Shown here piece after piece: positions 42,545 to 53,982 of a stretch of 64,000 nucleotides of DNA. This stretch comes from Incurvaria masculella (lineage: Eukaryota; Arthropoda; Insecta; Lepidoptera; Incurvariidae). The stretch covers positions 20,111,001-20,175,000 of the forward strand of contig OX335652.1 in NCBI GenBank assembly GCA_946894095.1, written 5' to 3'. Below the pieces are notes generated by a model, which was not told the origin of the DNA, searched no databases, and saw only the letters and a program-made list of their open reading frames with translations. Numbering within the stretch: the first letter of the stretch is position 1; every line of letters begins with the position of its first letter. A program made the position numbers and the translations under genes.

Positions 42545-42848
42545 AAAAAATCGGCCAAGTGCGAGTCGGACCGCACACGAAGGGTTCCGTACCATCGTAC
42601 AAGATTTAACACCACAAAATCACGTTTTTTGTATGGGGGCCCCATTTATTTGTTATAATTTTTCAATGTTACCTATTTGTTGTTATAGCGGCAAAATAAA
42701 TACACACTCTATGAAAATTTCAGCCGCCTACCTATTACGGTTCATGAGATACAGCCCTGTGACAGACGGACGGATGGACGGACGGATGGACAGCGGAAGC
42801 TTAGTAATAGGGTTCCGTTTTCACCCTTTGGGTACGGAACCCTAAAAA
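42545..42848 (+). mobile_element. (GTCY)n MITE, copy 13
   Basis: Complete apart from a two-base loss in the 5' hairpin ('gagtcggaccgcacac'). About four GACG/GATG units. Confidence 0.9.
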
Positions 42849-43340
42849 GCCTCCTAAACAACACTACAATAGACGATATTCCCGCGTCTATCTCCGCAGC
42901 TCTCCGCGAACAATTTAATATATTTCGCCGCGCGTCTGTCCGTTACTCGGCCACACAATACGGGTCGGCTCTAAATAAGGACACGTGTACTATCCCTTCC
43001 GGGTCCACCTACATGCGATCTCCTATCGCGACCAGCCTGCGCACAAATACACGCCTGGTGTCTATGTCAAGAGCCCGCTGAGAGTTTACGGTGTGGAGGT
43101 TTTGGAGCGATGCTGTCTTGCAAAAACGTTTACATTATTAAACGTTCTTCCTTTGTTTCCTTTGGTAGAAAAAGTAAATGCACCTTTTTGATCTGTTAAA
43201 AGTTTTACAGATTTCATTTCATTAATACACGTCCAGTTATGTATGGATAACCTTGGAACGGATTATAGCTGATTTTATATTCGGTTTAAATTTGTGAAGC
43301 GACCTCTATCCCCGTTAAGGTAATTTAGTTGTAATTGTCC
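42849..43340. other. no recognised gene
   Basis: The first 200 bp are GC-richer, then AT-rich. No domain in any short frame. Confidence 0.35.
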
Positions 43341-43344
43341 TTAA

Positions 43345-43887
43345 GGTGGCCCAACCCGGCGGGCCTAACTCATTCGCGGGCACGGTACAAAACCGTGCTG
43401 TTGCGCTCTGGGACCTTCTCTGTTTCAAAGAATAAGACAGGCTCCGTGATGAGGAAGATGCAACATGTCCACAAAAAAGACAATGTGCATAGTGTATGAT
43501 TTGGTAAGATTTACGAAAATTTATAATTTCAAAACAACTTATAGCTAAAAGTAAACCACGACCGCTGTAGTCAAAAATTTAACAAAAACCGAATAGATCA
43601 TAAATCTTGATTAAATAAGCTATGTCTGATGACTAATCTTTTTACGATTTTCTTACTTTATCATTGCGTAATCCACTTCCAAAGTTATAGTATAAAACGC
43701 GCGAAATATTCGAACTTTCTGACCTTATTACTTAGAAACCAAACAGAATTTTACAATTCCGATGGTCATCAGACATCTAGTTCGATCAAATAAAGCTATT
43801 TAGAGCAAATTTTTTGTTCTCTGACAAGAAATATGGGCGTGATCTTCTTTCCCCTTTTGTATGGGGAGATGAGCGGGATGGGCCACC
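43345..43887 (+). mobile_element. TTAA MITE family 2, copy 3, full length
   Basis: TTAA at 43341-43344 and 43888-43891; GGTGGCCCAACCC to GGGATGGGCCACC; 543 bp. A SINE head begins right after the right TTAA. Confidence 0.92.
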
Positions 43888-43892
43888 TTAAA

Positions 43893-44195
43893 GTTTGTAG
43901 CCCAGCGGGGTGCGGGGATTTGCTACTTATGCCAGATGTCAAGTGTTCAATCCTCGCCACGTTCATGACCCACTTGCTTTCTCGTTATGTGTTAGATAAG
44001 TGTTTTTCTTTACGAATGCGAAAGTCTTCCATATGAAACTATAGGTCCTCTTCTCCTACTAGGTGGTAAGGTTAAACCCAGGGTTTAACCTAATGAAAAC
44101 AAAGTCGAAACAGCAGTAAAAATATCCGTATTTTCAATATAGCCATGCTTTTAAAGGAAAGGTCCTGAAATTGCACCAAATTCCCATTAGAATTT
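43893..44195 (+). mobile_element. SINE with tRNA-like head, copy E, diverged
   Basis: A box 'tagcccagcgggg' (about 43899) and B box 'tgttcaatcctcg' (about 43946), then 'aactataggtcctcttctcc', 'aggtggtaaggttaaac', 'aaaggtcctgaaattgcacc'. The 3' end is missing. Confidence 0.75.
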
Positions 44196-44989
44196 AGAAG
44201 ATGTGTATGTACAAAATTGCAAAGATGTAGGATAGATGACGAGTATTGAGGTAATTTAGGTGTATTGTTTTTTTTTTAGCTGTAAGTTTTCCTTTTAATA
44301 AATAAATTGTTGTTATCCATCCTTTAAAAATTAAGTCGTAGTTATCTTCAGTTGAGACTGCAAACAGGTTCCAAGAATATCATTTCAAAAGTATCGATTA
44401 CAAATCCTATCAATACAGATTCGTTGAAACATTTCAAAGCGAGAATTCTCAGTGAACTGAGAACGTTCGAGCATTCTTAAGTTACAAGTGTCTGTTAATT
44501 AAAACATATGCCAAAAGCTGGATATAGTCCACGAGAAATGAGCGCAGACATGCGCCGAGATTCAAAGCTGATGTTTTCAAACATAACATGTAAGTTATAT
44601 GAAGACGGATAGAGGAGATGGTAATATCCTACTTGATATCGTCACGGCTTCGGTACCATACTGTATAATTGTATATTTTGTATAAGTCAAAACATTTCTT
44701 TGAAAACATCCAAAAGTCAAGTAAAAGGTCTATTTTATACAAGAATATGGTGATGTTGCTGTCTTTAGAACAAACACAAAAACAACAATCGTTGTTATTA
44801 ATATAATTTCTGCCTACAGAATGAATATCATAAATAAATAAGAAAAACAGCTAATCTGGTTGGTTGTAGCTGCGCACAACTTGTGCAGTTTGTAGCTGTA
44901 CAAGAATATGTGTGCTGAATTTGTATATTGTTTTTAAAATAGATATTGTTTACAAAACCAGATAATTTCTGTAAAAAAAAACCTCGTTG
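44196..44989. other. no recognised gene
   Basis: AT-rich unique-looking sequence. Confidence 0.4.
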
Positions 44990-45120
44990 GGCATGCTTGT
45001 ATTACTGTGTGGTTAATGGGTTGCCATCATCCATACTGCACTAGAAAACATCATATTTTATCATTAGCCAGTTCAACAGTCACAGTGAAAAAGAAGCAAG
45101 AAACTTCGCTTGCTAAAGAG
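44990..45120 (-). mobile_element. LINE 3'-end remnant
   Basis: 'atcattagccagttcaacag' and 'gaagcaagaaacttcgc' match the order seen at 28510-28590. Confidence 0.45.
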
Positions 45121-45127
45121 CCTTTCT

Positions 45128-45167
45128 TATCATCATGCAATCAATACAAGTACAAGATAATCAGCAC
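45128..45167 (-). repeat. dispersed repeat 'gctgattatcttgtactgg', fragment
   Basis: 'caatcaatacaagtacaaga' then 'taatcagcac' is the reverse complement of the repeat's centre. It is cut at the TTAA used by the next element. Confidence 0.6.
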
Positions 45168-45171
45168 TTAA

Positions 45172-45295
45172 GGTGGCCCTTCCCGACGGGACTAACTTAT
45201 TCGGGGGCACGGCACCAAACAGTTCTATTGCGCTCCGGAACTATCTCTGTATTAAAGAAAAAGACAGTTTACGTGATGAGGAGATTCAAATATTA
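45172..45295 (+). mobile_element. TTAA MITE family 2, diverged 5' fragment
   Basis: After TTAA (45168-45171) come 'ggtggcccttcccgacggga', 'gggcacggcaccaaac' and 'cgtgatgaggagat', clearly the family's left part but more diverged than the other copies. The right part is missing. Confidence 0.7.
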
Positions 45296-46713
45296 TTTTT
45301 GAAGAAGAAAAGTCTTTGCTATGAAATGAACCCTGTCTCTGGTAACGATGCCAGCCGTTGTGGGTTGCATTAGCGCTGGGTTATCTGCATAGAACCAGCT
45401 ATCTAGTCCTAGGCCAGCGTCAGACGCCGATGTTGGGTTGGATTACTCCCACGTGTGGAGCGCCCCTCGCTACGAAAGCCTTTCGGAGCGCGCGTACCAT
45501 CGATCACTGAGGGCATAGACGCAGTGTTTTGTCGTCTACGTAGAATAATTAATAACAAGAGGGACTGATAGGTTACCAGCCCGTTTCACTAACATTATCA
45601 AAACTGCATTGAACTCGTCGAAAAATACGTAACACTTTCGAAGTTATTTTATCCATTATTACAGATACGATTGTTTGTTTTCTTGCGAAATTATTCACAA
45701 TATATTTTACTTTCGTATCTAATCTGCTGCAGGCAGGACGAGTGAGACATGTAAGACAAAACGAGGTTTACGTTAGTCAACATTTGGGAACCCTACAAGG
45801 GAATCCTGTGCTGGGGAGCTAGGATTGAAACCCTCGTTAATGTTTTTTATTTGAATAGGTGACTTACTACGTTGTATGGTTATGCCTGCAAATGTTTGGT
45901 ACAACCATAGATCACGAGCATTACTACATATATGTAATCTGTGGTTCGACTCCATTATACCGTTGGGTGCGCCACCTGTTTCCTCCCGCCCCAACTACAT
46001 ATGTGAATCGCATTGATTTTATCTGTAAAACTCACAGAATTGTCAATATATGGTCACTCTAATTACTGATATGAAAGATTGAAGCATTTCACTCTGAAAA
46101 CAGGGCCTTAAAATAAGGAAAAATCTACCAATCTTGTCTACCAATTTGACAAAATGAGATTGAATACAATACATTTATTTCGAGTATGCGGTTTATTAGG
46201 CAAGTGAAAACTATGCTAGCTTTTTTTTTTTCTTTATTTAGAGCATCTTAACATGTAATGACACAAAAACAAGCATAGTAACACAACAAAATACACAACA
46301 CCAGATGCCACAGAGTTCAAAAATATGGTATTTAAATAGCTGACAAAGTACCTAGGTGTCTATGTATTATTATTTTTTGTGCACTGAATAAAATACCTGC
46401 GATAACATGCAGAAAACATTAAGACTGCGATGTATTTGTATATGTAACCAGTAAACATATAAGTATACATATAAAGATTATATAGTATATGTATACATAT
46501 TGTTATTATATTATTATTGATATTATTGATATATTTAAACAAAAAAAAAACAGTATAAAGATAATAATATGATAATATGTACCTACGCCTTTATAAATAA
46601 ACAAACAATAAAGAGGACTGTCATTCCAAAATGTTTTTAATATATTTTTTAAACGAACCATGATTGCAATTAAAAATATCAAAGTTACTAAAAGCCATCC
46701 AAGTATGGTTAAA
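45296..46713. other. no recognised gene
   Basis: 45370-45520 is GC-richer. The rest is AT-rich, with an AT dinucleotide-rich zone at 46430-46560. No frame has a domain. Confidence 0.4.
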
Positions 46714-46717
46714 TTAA

Positions 46718-47165
46718 GGCTCCAGCGTTCAGCAAACAAGCGATAATACCGATCTCCGGAAGCATTGAGTTTGCGTTAGGGTTCATTGTTGTATGCGCGT
46801 GAAAATCGAGCGCGACGAAGTGGAATTTAGGTTTTTGACCTGTAAAGTCTACTTTATAAACTGAATTAATATATGTTTTACGGTTATTCACTACAAAAAT
46901 ATGTGAACTTGTACCACAAAAATAAAATTGTCTAAATCATTTATAGTTTCCGAGCGCCGGCTAAAAAACCTAGTAAAAACTTGTAAATAGGTGTTTACAA
47001 ACATATGTTTTTAAAGAATGTAAGCAACTTATTAAAACTGTTTTACCGTCATACACCATATAATAGTCTAAACTTTGATATTTCGCCGTTACTGGTGTGT
47101 ATGCTTAACCGACGCTGAGATAAAACAAAAATAAACCCAAAAAAAGGTTAGCGTCATATGGAGCC
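46718..47165 (-). mobile_element. TTAA MITE family 3, copy 2
   Basis: Left flank TTAA (46714-46717); right flank is TTCA (47166-47169), probably a mutated TTAA. Ends GGCTCCAGCG and ...CATATGGAGCC. Contains 'tttgcgttagggttcattgt' and 'gacctgtaaagtctacttta', shared with 22489-22756. 448 bp, about 180 bp longer than copy 1. Confidence 0.8.
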
Positions 47166-47170
47166 TTCAG

Positions 47171-47549
47171 GTTTTTTTTTTTTTATGTGACTGGACATGG
47201 ATGGCTAATACCACAAGTTCTGTCATGGTATTAGCCCAACACACCACATGGGCCATGCCAGGACCTTCCTTATATTGCACGGCTACATTGAACTGGATGG
47301 AAAACACGGACAATTTTCATTGCCGCTTCGACCATCGTTCATCCAATGCGATGTTACCAACCCGGGCGGGATAAACCCTACCACCTAGTAAGTAAGGAAG
47401 GGGACCTACAGCTTAACGTGGAATCCGAACCACGGCCAGCCTCTCTCAACGGTCGAATGGTCACCCATCCAAGACCAGACCGGACCCAGCGTTGCTTAAC
47501 TTCGGAGAGCGATCGCCGAAGTGTCGCGCCACTGGGCCACTGAGGCTGA
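47171..47549 (-). mobile_element. SINE with chimeric tRNA/5S-rRNA-like head, copy B
   Basis: Closely similar to copy A over its whole length, including the 'gcctcagtggcccagtggcg' start and the 5S-like segment (47459-47505). Here 'gggtccggtctggtcttgg' is slightly nearer to 5S rRNA. A short deletion removes 'aactaggt' in the body. The T-run at 47172-47184 is its A tail, directly after the TTAA family 3 element. Confidence 0.88.
47459..47505 (-). promoter_or_regulatory. 5S-rRNA-like internal promoter in SINE copy B
   Basis: Minus sense: CCGAAGTTAAGCAACGCTGG ... TTGGATGGGTGACC, i.e. box A, intermediate element region and box C in order. Box A and box C are intact by eye. Confidence 0.85.
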
Positions 47550-47552
47550 ACA

Positions 47553-47728
47553 GGTGGCCCAACCCGGCGGGACAAACTTATGCGCAGGCACAGTACAAAA
47601 CCGTGCTGTTGCGCTCTGGGACCTTCTCTGTTTCAAAGAAAACGACAGGCTCCATGATAAGGAAGATGCAACATGTCCACATAAATGACAATGTGCATAG
47701 TGTATGATTTGGTAAGATTTACGAAAAT
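47553..47728 (+). mobile_element. TTAA MITE family 2, 5' fragment
   Basis: 'ggtggcccaacccggcggga' to 'tggtaagatttacgaaaat', about 175 bp, then unrelated sequence. The left TTAA is gone because the SINE abuts it. Confidence 0.8.
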
Positions 47729-48189
47729 GTTACTACCCCGTACTATTGGCTTGAAATGGCGTGCTTCCTCTATTCACGCATTGTATATGTCCCGACGAGA
47801 GGATTCGGCCGGAGGACGGGGCGGGCCTCGTGTAATTTATAGCGGAGAGCGATGGGTAATTTTATATTTCGCTGGCGGGCAACGGCGCTACTCCGTTGCA
47901 TCGCGTCACGTCATGTCATAGCGATGTGACATTCGCCACACAATAGCATATTATAAGGAAAAAAACCTAATCGTTTGTCATGTTAAAATATATTTATAAA
48001 TATATATAAGTCGTCTGCTGCGCACGAGCGCGGCGGATGCCTCCTTGACAACGGGCTGAATGATTAGCTCGAAACGTCGGAGAATATCTCTACTTTGCCG
48101 CGTGAAAAGCCGTAAAAAATTTTTCAAACATGTCTAACGACCGCGGTAACCTCAAAAGTATCATATATTATTAGAAATTAAAATCTAGA
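47729..48189. other. GC-richer unique segment
   Basis: 47740-47930 is GC-rich and partly open; 48050-48110 contains 'gctcgaaacgtcgg'. No recognised gene or repeat. Confidence 0.35.
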
Positions 48190-48631
48190 TTTTGTTTTAT
48201 GCAACCTGACATGGATGGCTAAAACCACAAAAACAAGTGCGAGTCGGACTCGTACGCGTAGGATTCCGTATAGCGTAAAATATTTAAAACCAAAAAATCA
48301 CGTTTTTTGTATGGATAATTTTAAGTATTTTTAAATTTTACCTATTTGTTATTAAAGCGGCAAAATAAATTCACACTCTGTGAAAATATTGGCTGCATAC
48401 CTATTACGATTTGTGAGATATCCTATGTTCCCTGTGACAGACTAACGGACGAATGGACGAACGGACGGACGGACAGCGGAGGCTTAGTAAGAGGGTTCCT
48501 TTGGCACCCTTCGGGTACGGAACCCTAAAAACTATTATCATATTAGCCCAATACACCACATTCCGGATGAAAAACACGGACAATTTTCATTTTCGCTTCA
48601 AACATCGTTAATTCAATGTAACGGTACCGGA
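48190..48631 (-). mobile_element. SINE, 3' part, split by a (GTCY)n MITE
   Basis: 'gcaacctgacatggatggct' (48201-48220) is the SINE 3' end. The match resumes after the MITE at 48533 with 'attatcatattagcccaata' and runs to 'acatcgttaattcaatgtaa' and 'cggtaccgg'. No head. The SINE is therefore older than the MITE. Confidence 0.8.
48230..48532 (+). mobile_element. (GTCY)n MITE, copy 14, inside a SINE
   Basis: The 5' hairpin start is altered ('aaacaagtgcgagtcggact'), and the 'gggttccgtacc' block reads 'ggattccgta'. The 3' end is intact. About four GACG units. Confidence 0.88.
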
Positions 48632-49344
48632 TATAAACATTTAACAGTATATGTAGTTTGATAACGACGCAAACAGAAGGAATACGGTCGCATGCACCGG
48701 AGATGAGACACGAGCGTACTAGGATGGCTACTTGCTAGTGGAAGCTGCTCCGGATAGCGGCAACCAGCGGCAACCGACTAGCTTGCATCGGCTCTCCCGG
48801 GAGATGAAAACCTTTTGACATGCGACAGTGTTGTCGGCAAGCAGTGGGTGAGCCTTGAGGCACGTAACATGTAATGACATGAATGAATAGATGAGCAAAG
48901 CATGGCTTTCACATACAGAATCACACTCCAATAAACCTTCAGATCGCAAGGAAGTTTTATTTTATGGATGGCAAATCCCACATGTATTGTCATGAATCGT
49001 ATACAGGGTTTAACGAAAGTATAGTCAAAAGGTTCCTAGGCATATTTGAAATCAAAAAGATTGATAACATTTTGTTGTATGGCTTAAAACAATTTCGTCC
49101 TCCTCATACATTTTGGTAAATACTTAAATGCCTTTTTTGCTCCAAATATGCCAAGAAATTCGTGGTTTCCTCTTGGCAAAGAATATCTTTTTGGACTATT
49201 CTAAGCCATGTAATAGATTATTGCAAAATATATTATGAAGATTCCCTTTTACTCTAGGTCGGACCCTAGTATAGCGACGGAAATAGAGAAAAATTTAATT
49301 ATTTTAGTGGCTTGGATTTGCATTTAAACATTCCTTAATACCAA
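48632..49344. other. no recognised gene
   Basis: 48670-48830 is GC-richer with overlapping short minus frames lacking any domain. The rest is AT-rich. Confidence 0.35.
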
Positions 49345-49576
49345 TAAAAAAACCCCCGCCAAGTGCGAGTTGGATTCGCACACGGAGGGTTCCGTACCAT
49401 CTTATAAAATTTAATACAAAAAAATCACGTATTTTGTATTTTAATTTTTTTTATTTATTTATTTCACCTATTTGTTATCATAGCGGCAAAATGAATACAC
49501 ACTCTTTGAAAATTTCGGCTGCCTAGCTATTACGGTTCATGAGATACAGCACTGTGACGGACGGACGGAGGCTTGG
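49345..49576 (+). mobile_element. (GTCY)n MITE, copy 15, 3' end missing
   Basis: Intact from the 5' hairpin to 'gacggacggaggcttgg', then breaks off before the 3' hairpin. Confidence 0.85.
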
Positions 49577-51336
49577 TTTTTGCGTTAAGCAAGAACGCAA
49601 AATTGAGGATTTGAGCGCGAGCACATTGACATTTTTCTTGGCAATCAAATACGAGAACATTTTAGACGCCGGTATTCTAGTGGTCCGAGGTTGTTGTCAT
49701 GCAAGTATACACCAGTGAACAAAATCTTTGTTTTAAGGCTGGTTTTACTATTCCTTCACTATTCTGGGTTTATTAGTAATAAATAATTTTATCGCTTATA
49801 CCATAGACGAAAAAGAAGGAGATATGAAGGGTGGTCGTTAAGGTGGATTGCACAATCTATAATAACGGTTATTTATTATAGATTTATCTTCTTTCTTTTT
49901 CAGGCGCAAAATAAGGACGGATAAATTTTAATTTTAAAAGGATCAGTAACCAGAGATTATGCACTCCAATTAGACTAACGGCCGTGTCTCATAAAGGTTT
50001 TGATATCACTTTGCCAGGTTACATCGAAAACAGCATTCTAATTCCATTACATCGGCTAAATACATCCCTCATAATATTGAAGGCAACTATATACAAATAT
50101 AATTGGCACCCTGCCTTTCCCTAATGAAATAGTTGGATAAGAATCTACGGATTAACACATTTACATAATAATAAAATTAAGAGACAATCCAGCCCGCATC
50201 TGCCGGTTAGCGAGATAAAACCAGCTTTATGTTTGCGGGGCGAGCGCCGATAACAAAGGCCCAATTTATGACTTTGTTGATAAATTGTATGGGCACCCAC
50301 TGATGATTCTGTCAACTTTCTATAAGCATCTGATTTATAGACAAGGGTCTGGTTATGTGACATTATTCGAAAGAGAACAAGTTGAACAGTATGTGAGGAA
50401 CTTGAGAGTCATAATCAAGGTCATAACCATTATCACTTCAAAAGATCGAAAGACTTCAAATGTCCTGTAAATCATGCTCCAAGCACTTTTGTATCGTAAA
50501 CTAGCATATATTGTCACGTCGTGGCGTGCTCGGGGGTGGCGCAGCTCAGTGAAACGAATCAAAACATGGGGAACCAGAACTTTATTTGGAAAAAACTTAT
50601 TTCCTAAAACAAAACTCTCTCAGATCGGCTTTTCTAGTCCCTCGTTCGAACACGGAACTGTCATTTTCAAACGATTCTATTATAGTTTTATGTGCATAGC
50701 CTGGCAAGACATATATCAACACTAGATATATGTTATTAATGTAGATAATTAATTTGACGATGTGATGTAATGTGAAAACCAAAAAAGATTCCGACGAATT
50801 AAAAACCCCTTCCTTTTTTTTGAAGTAGGTTAATAATTATGCTAAATTCGCAAATCGGTGAGCAGTGGCGTAAAAACATCGACGTAAAAAACAATTGTAG
50901 TTTTACATTATATCGATGGGTAAAATGCTCAAAATAAATAAATAAATGGTCTGCTCCAACAAGAACCTTCAAATAAATTGGTAGAAAAGGATGACCGTTA
51001 AAGTTAAGAGCTTATAACTTCTGAAAACACATCCAAGCACATGCGTTCTGTATAGCCTGATTCCATAAAAAATAGCATCACGCTAAATCCCTGGAAGTAT
51101 GAGCAGCGGTATCAAATGCTTTTAACAAAACAATGTAGTCTAAACCTCCATGACAATTGGAAACACATCGCTCTAAATTACCAGAGAGATGTCCAGTGGG
51201 GTTATATAATTGTAAATAAAAATATTTATAAAACCACGCGAAGTGCGTTGTAGAGTTTTGTTAATTGGTTACTAGATCCCCTGTTTCACCACTTCATGCC
51301 TTGGTATTTTACAAAATGTTACTTTTTCTACTTGTC
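49577..51336. other. no recognised gene
   Basis: Mixed sequence. 50794-50832 ('ccgacgaattaaaaacccct', then 'tttttttgaagtaggttaa') is a piece of the 'gaagtcggtt' repeat. Open frames of 60-83 codons at 50145-50782 lie on both strands without domains. Confidence 0.4.
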
Positions 51337-51476
51337 AGTCAGTCAGTCAGTGTTGGACATATGCTGGACATATGCCTCTCCAATTTTTTTCAGTCCTCCG
51401 GGCCCTCAGTGATACGGAACCACTGCTACGGACGCACTTGATGTCGTCCTCCCACCTGGCGGGTGGGTAATGCATA
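51337..51476 (-). mobile_element. RTE-type LINE fragment, last 140 bp
   Basis: 'PPARWEDDIKCV', then a small deletion, then 'GICPAYVQH', ending in a (CTGA)n tail at 51337-51353. Same 3' end as at 23578 and 40174. Confidence 0.8.
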
Positions 51477-52164
51477 TAAGGTTTTATATTTCTTTCAAAA
51501 ATGTTGGCAAGTCTAGTCAAAATGAAAAACTCTTGTTGAGATATTTGCATGATTGTTTTTATGAAGCTTTTTTGTAGGATAAAGGCTTTGTAATTTTAGC
51601 TATTATCTCAGAACTGAATAATATACCAAAGTCCCTATTAGATACTTAAGGGAAATAAATTTTAAATTTTGTATCCCATTTTTTTTCACTTACTCTCACT
51701 ATATATTAAGCACGCGTTTCACGTCTTTGTAACATTATTTTACGTAAAACACTTCACGGCCTACCCGAAGGAAAGGGGGCATTAGGGTGTGCTTGCACTC
51801 ACTCGCCTGCGTTTGAATGTAGTTTTGCATAAAAACAAAGTGTTTCCCCGGCGAGACAGGCGCAGGCACGTCGGCTCTCCCAACGTGGGCAGTCCCGCGA
51901 CACAGCTGTATGTACATTGTACACGTATTTCACCCTAGGCGCCCATCACTCATGTGTTTGTCCAGTTTTTGTTACTTACACGGACTGATTGTAACATAAT
52001 TGTTTATTATCTATTTTTCCTTACATACGATTGGACCATTTAAACGCATATCACAATGTTATCGTGCATTATTTACATTAATATCAAATCTTTTGCTGCT
52101 AGTATACCATTATATGAAGTCCATATAATAAAATAAGCACCAATATAAAGTTTATTAAAAAGCT
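51477..52164. other. no recognised gene
   Basis: 51750-51910 is GC-richer with a short minus frame. Nothing identified. Confidence 0.35.
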
Positions 52165-52384
52165 TGTAGACCATGGACGCAATACCATCACCACCTCATA
52201 TTTCTAGGACCGTTTACGAGCGCGATACTGAAAATTCTTAGAACGGGCCACTTGTAAACGACAAAACTAATAACTGGCTAATTTGTTCAATTATTTATTT
52301 CCTAAAAACCTTCAGTATCGCCCTCGTAAACGAGCCATGAAATATAGGGTCGTGATGGTAGTGCGTCCCTGGTCAGAGTCTACA
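52165..52384. mobile_element. foldback MITE, 220 bp
   Basis: 'tgtagaccatggacgcaata', 'ccatcaccacctcatatttc' and 'cgtttacgagcgcgatactg' (52165-52235) pair with 'cagtatcgccctcgtaaacg' through 'gatggtagtgcgtccctggt' to 'gagtctaca' (52310-52384). Arms about 70-75 bp. No flanking duplication established. Confidence 0.8.
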
Positions 52385-53649
52385 ATATTTCTTTACAAAA
52401 TGTTTGTCTTAAGTGAAAATGCAAAATTAGTGTTATTGAATTCTTGACTTATACAATACCTTTACTTTACATTATTACACTTATTTATTTAGGATATTTA
52501 CGATATATTAAACAAATGTTGAGCTATGTGAATGAGATCTAACCATGAAAACCCCAAATCTCTATCTCTGCCAGTTTATTCGCATTTACATTTCATCGAT
52601 TTGCCAATATAATCGTAGCCTTAAGCCGCCGCCTAGCCTCCTAGGCGTTGTGCGAGGTTAACACTTGATATTTCATTTTTACTGATTACAAAGTTTTTCA
52701 CAATAATGTAACTAGGTGTATTAAAATCAGAAAATGAACCATTGATTAGATTTTTTCATTGTTCTTGCATGTAACCATTTTTATCTTATACATTTATTTT
52801 TTCTAATTATTGTTACCGCTACAAGATAATAAAGAATTTTCTTTTATAAGTCAATGAATTATAATACAATTATGCTTCTAGAAGGTTTATTGAGAAGACC
52901 TGAGAATTAATCAGAATTAACAGCTTTGAAATATACGAAGATTGTATCGTCGTTTTCCTATGCCGTTTCTGGGCCTAAGCAACATACCATTACTCTAAAC
53001 AGTGACGCAGGGAACAGTGTTTGCCCTCAGTAATGGCTCGAGCTTGAAAGGCCGCTGTTTGTCTACGATATTGTTCCTACCCTACACCCTTGAGAGGCTT
53101 CTGGAAATAATAATCTTTGCTCCTGGGCAGAGGGGACGCATTTAAACACCTTCTTTATGGACAACATTAATTGTTTTCTTTACTGCGGGCCCTAGCATGT
53201 CCCATAAAAATGTAGTTGCTGCACAGTTTTGTCTTTACATTCATAACTCTGTCCTAAAGATATTACCATGACCACATTTGCAATACGCACAGGTCAAATT
53301 AGTAGCACCCGAAATGAAAGAGCATCTATGAAGAGATGTATGGCCGTCGAAGAATCGAAAGAAGTATGCTGTGATTTGTATGTACTCAATTACGCTGAAT
53401 TGTGTATGCCTATCCCTCGGGGAAGTGGAGTCATGATATATATAAATAAATAAATATATTTGTATTACCAGCGAAGTTTACATTGAAGTTATGGTAATAA
53501 GAAAAACAATATTTGGAAATAATTGACACAGAACTGCTGTCAGGTACCGGCACTTTACTGCATACGTGCAAGTCATAACAGGTGACTAAGGGATTTGTCT
53601 TTCGTGGTTTGGATTTCACGGAAAACTATAGATCGTCTGTCTTAGTTAC
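52385..53649. other. no recognised gene
   Basis: AT-rich. 'ccgccgcctagcctcctagg' near 52627 is a GC-rich oddity without a partner here. Confidence 0.35.
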
Positions 53650-53800
53650 TAGAACGTAGGGTTAATATCACCCGTATTGCTACCATCGCATCGAATGAAA
53701 GATGACCGAAGCGGCAATGAAATCGTCCGTGTTTTCCAGTTCAATGAAGCCACGCAATATAAAGAAGGTCCTGGCCTTGTTCTCATTGGGTTATTCCATG
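53650..53800 (+). mobile_element. SINE body fragment
   Basis: 'taccatcgcatcgaatgaaa', 'gaccgaagcggcaatgaaat', 'ccgtgttttccagttcaatg' and 'aaggtcctggcc' are middle-body blocks. Head and 3' end are missing. Confidence 0.7.
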
Positions 53801-53982
53801 TTCCGCTTCATAAACAAAAATAAGGCTTTTAATAGGGATGAAAAAGAAATTCAGAAAATATATATGTGCCTGAACCTACCACGTTACAGTGCACACCGTC
53901 ACCTGTAAAGGACCCACCATACCCATTCTGGCACCCGCCACGAATGCACTAACTACTGTTTAAATCCACTGATCTGTTAATA

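Noticed and set aside
48030..48100. Hammerhead ribozyme core ('ctgaatga...gaaac') as in Penelope-like elements
   Set aside because: The CTGATGA core has an extra base, and I could not find pairing strands for stems I and III on either side.
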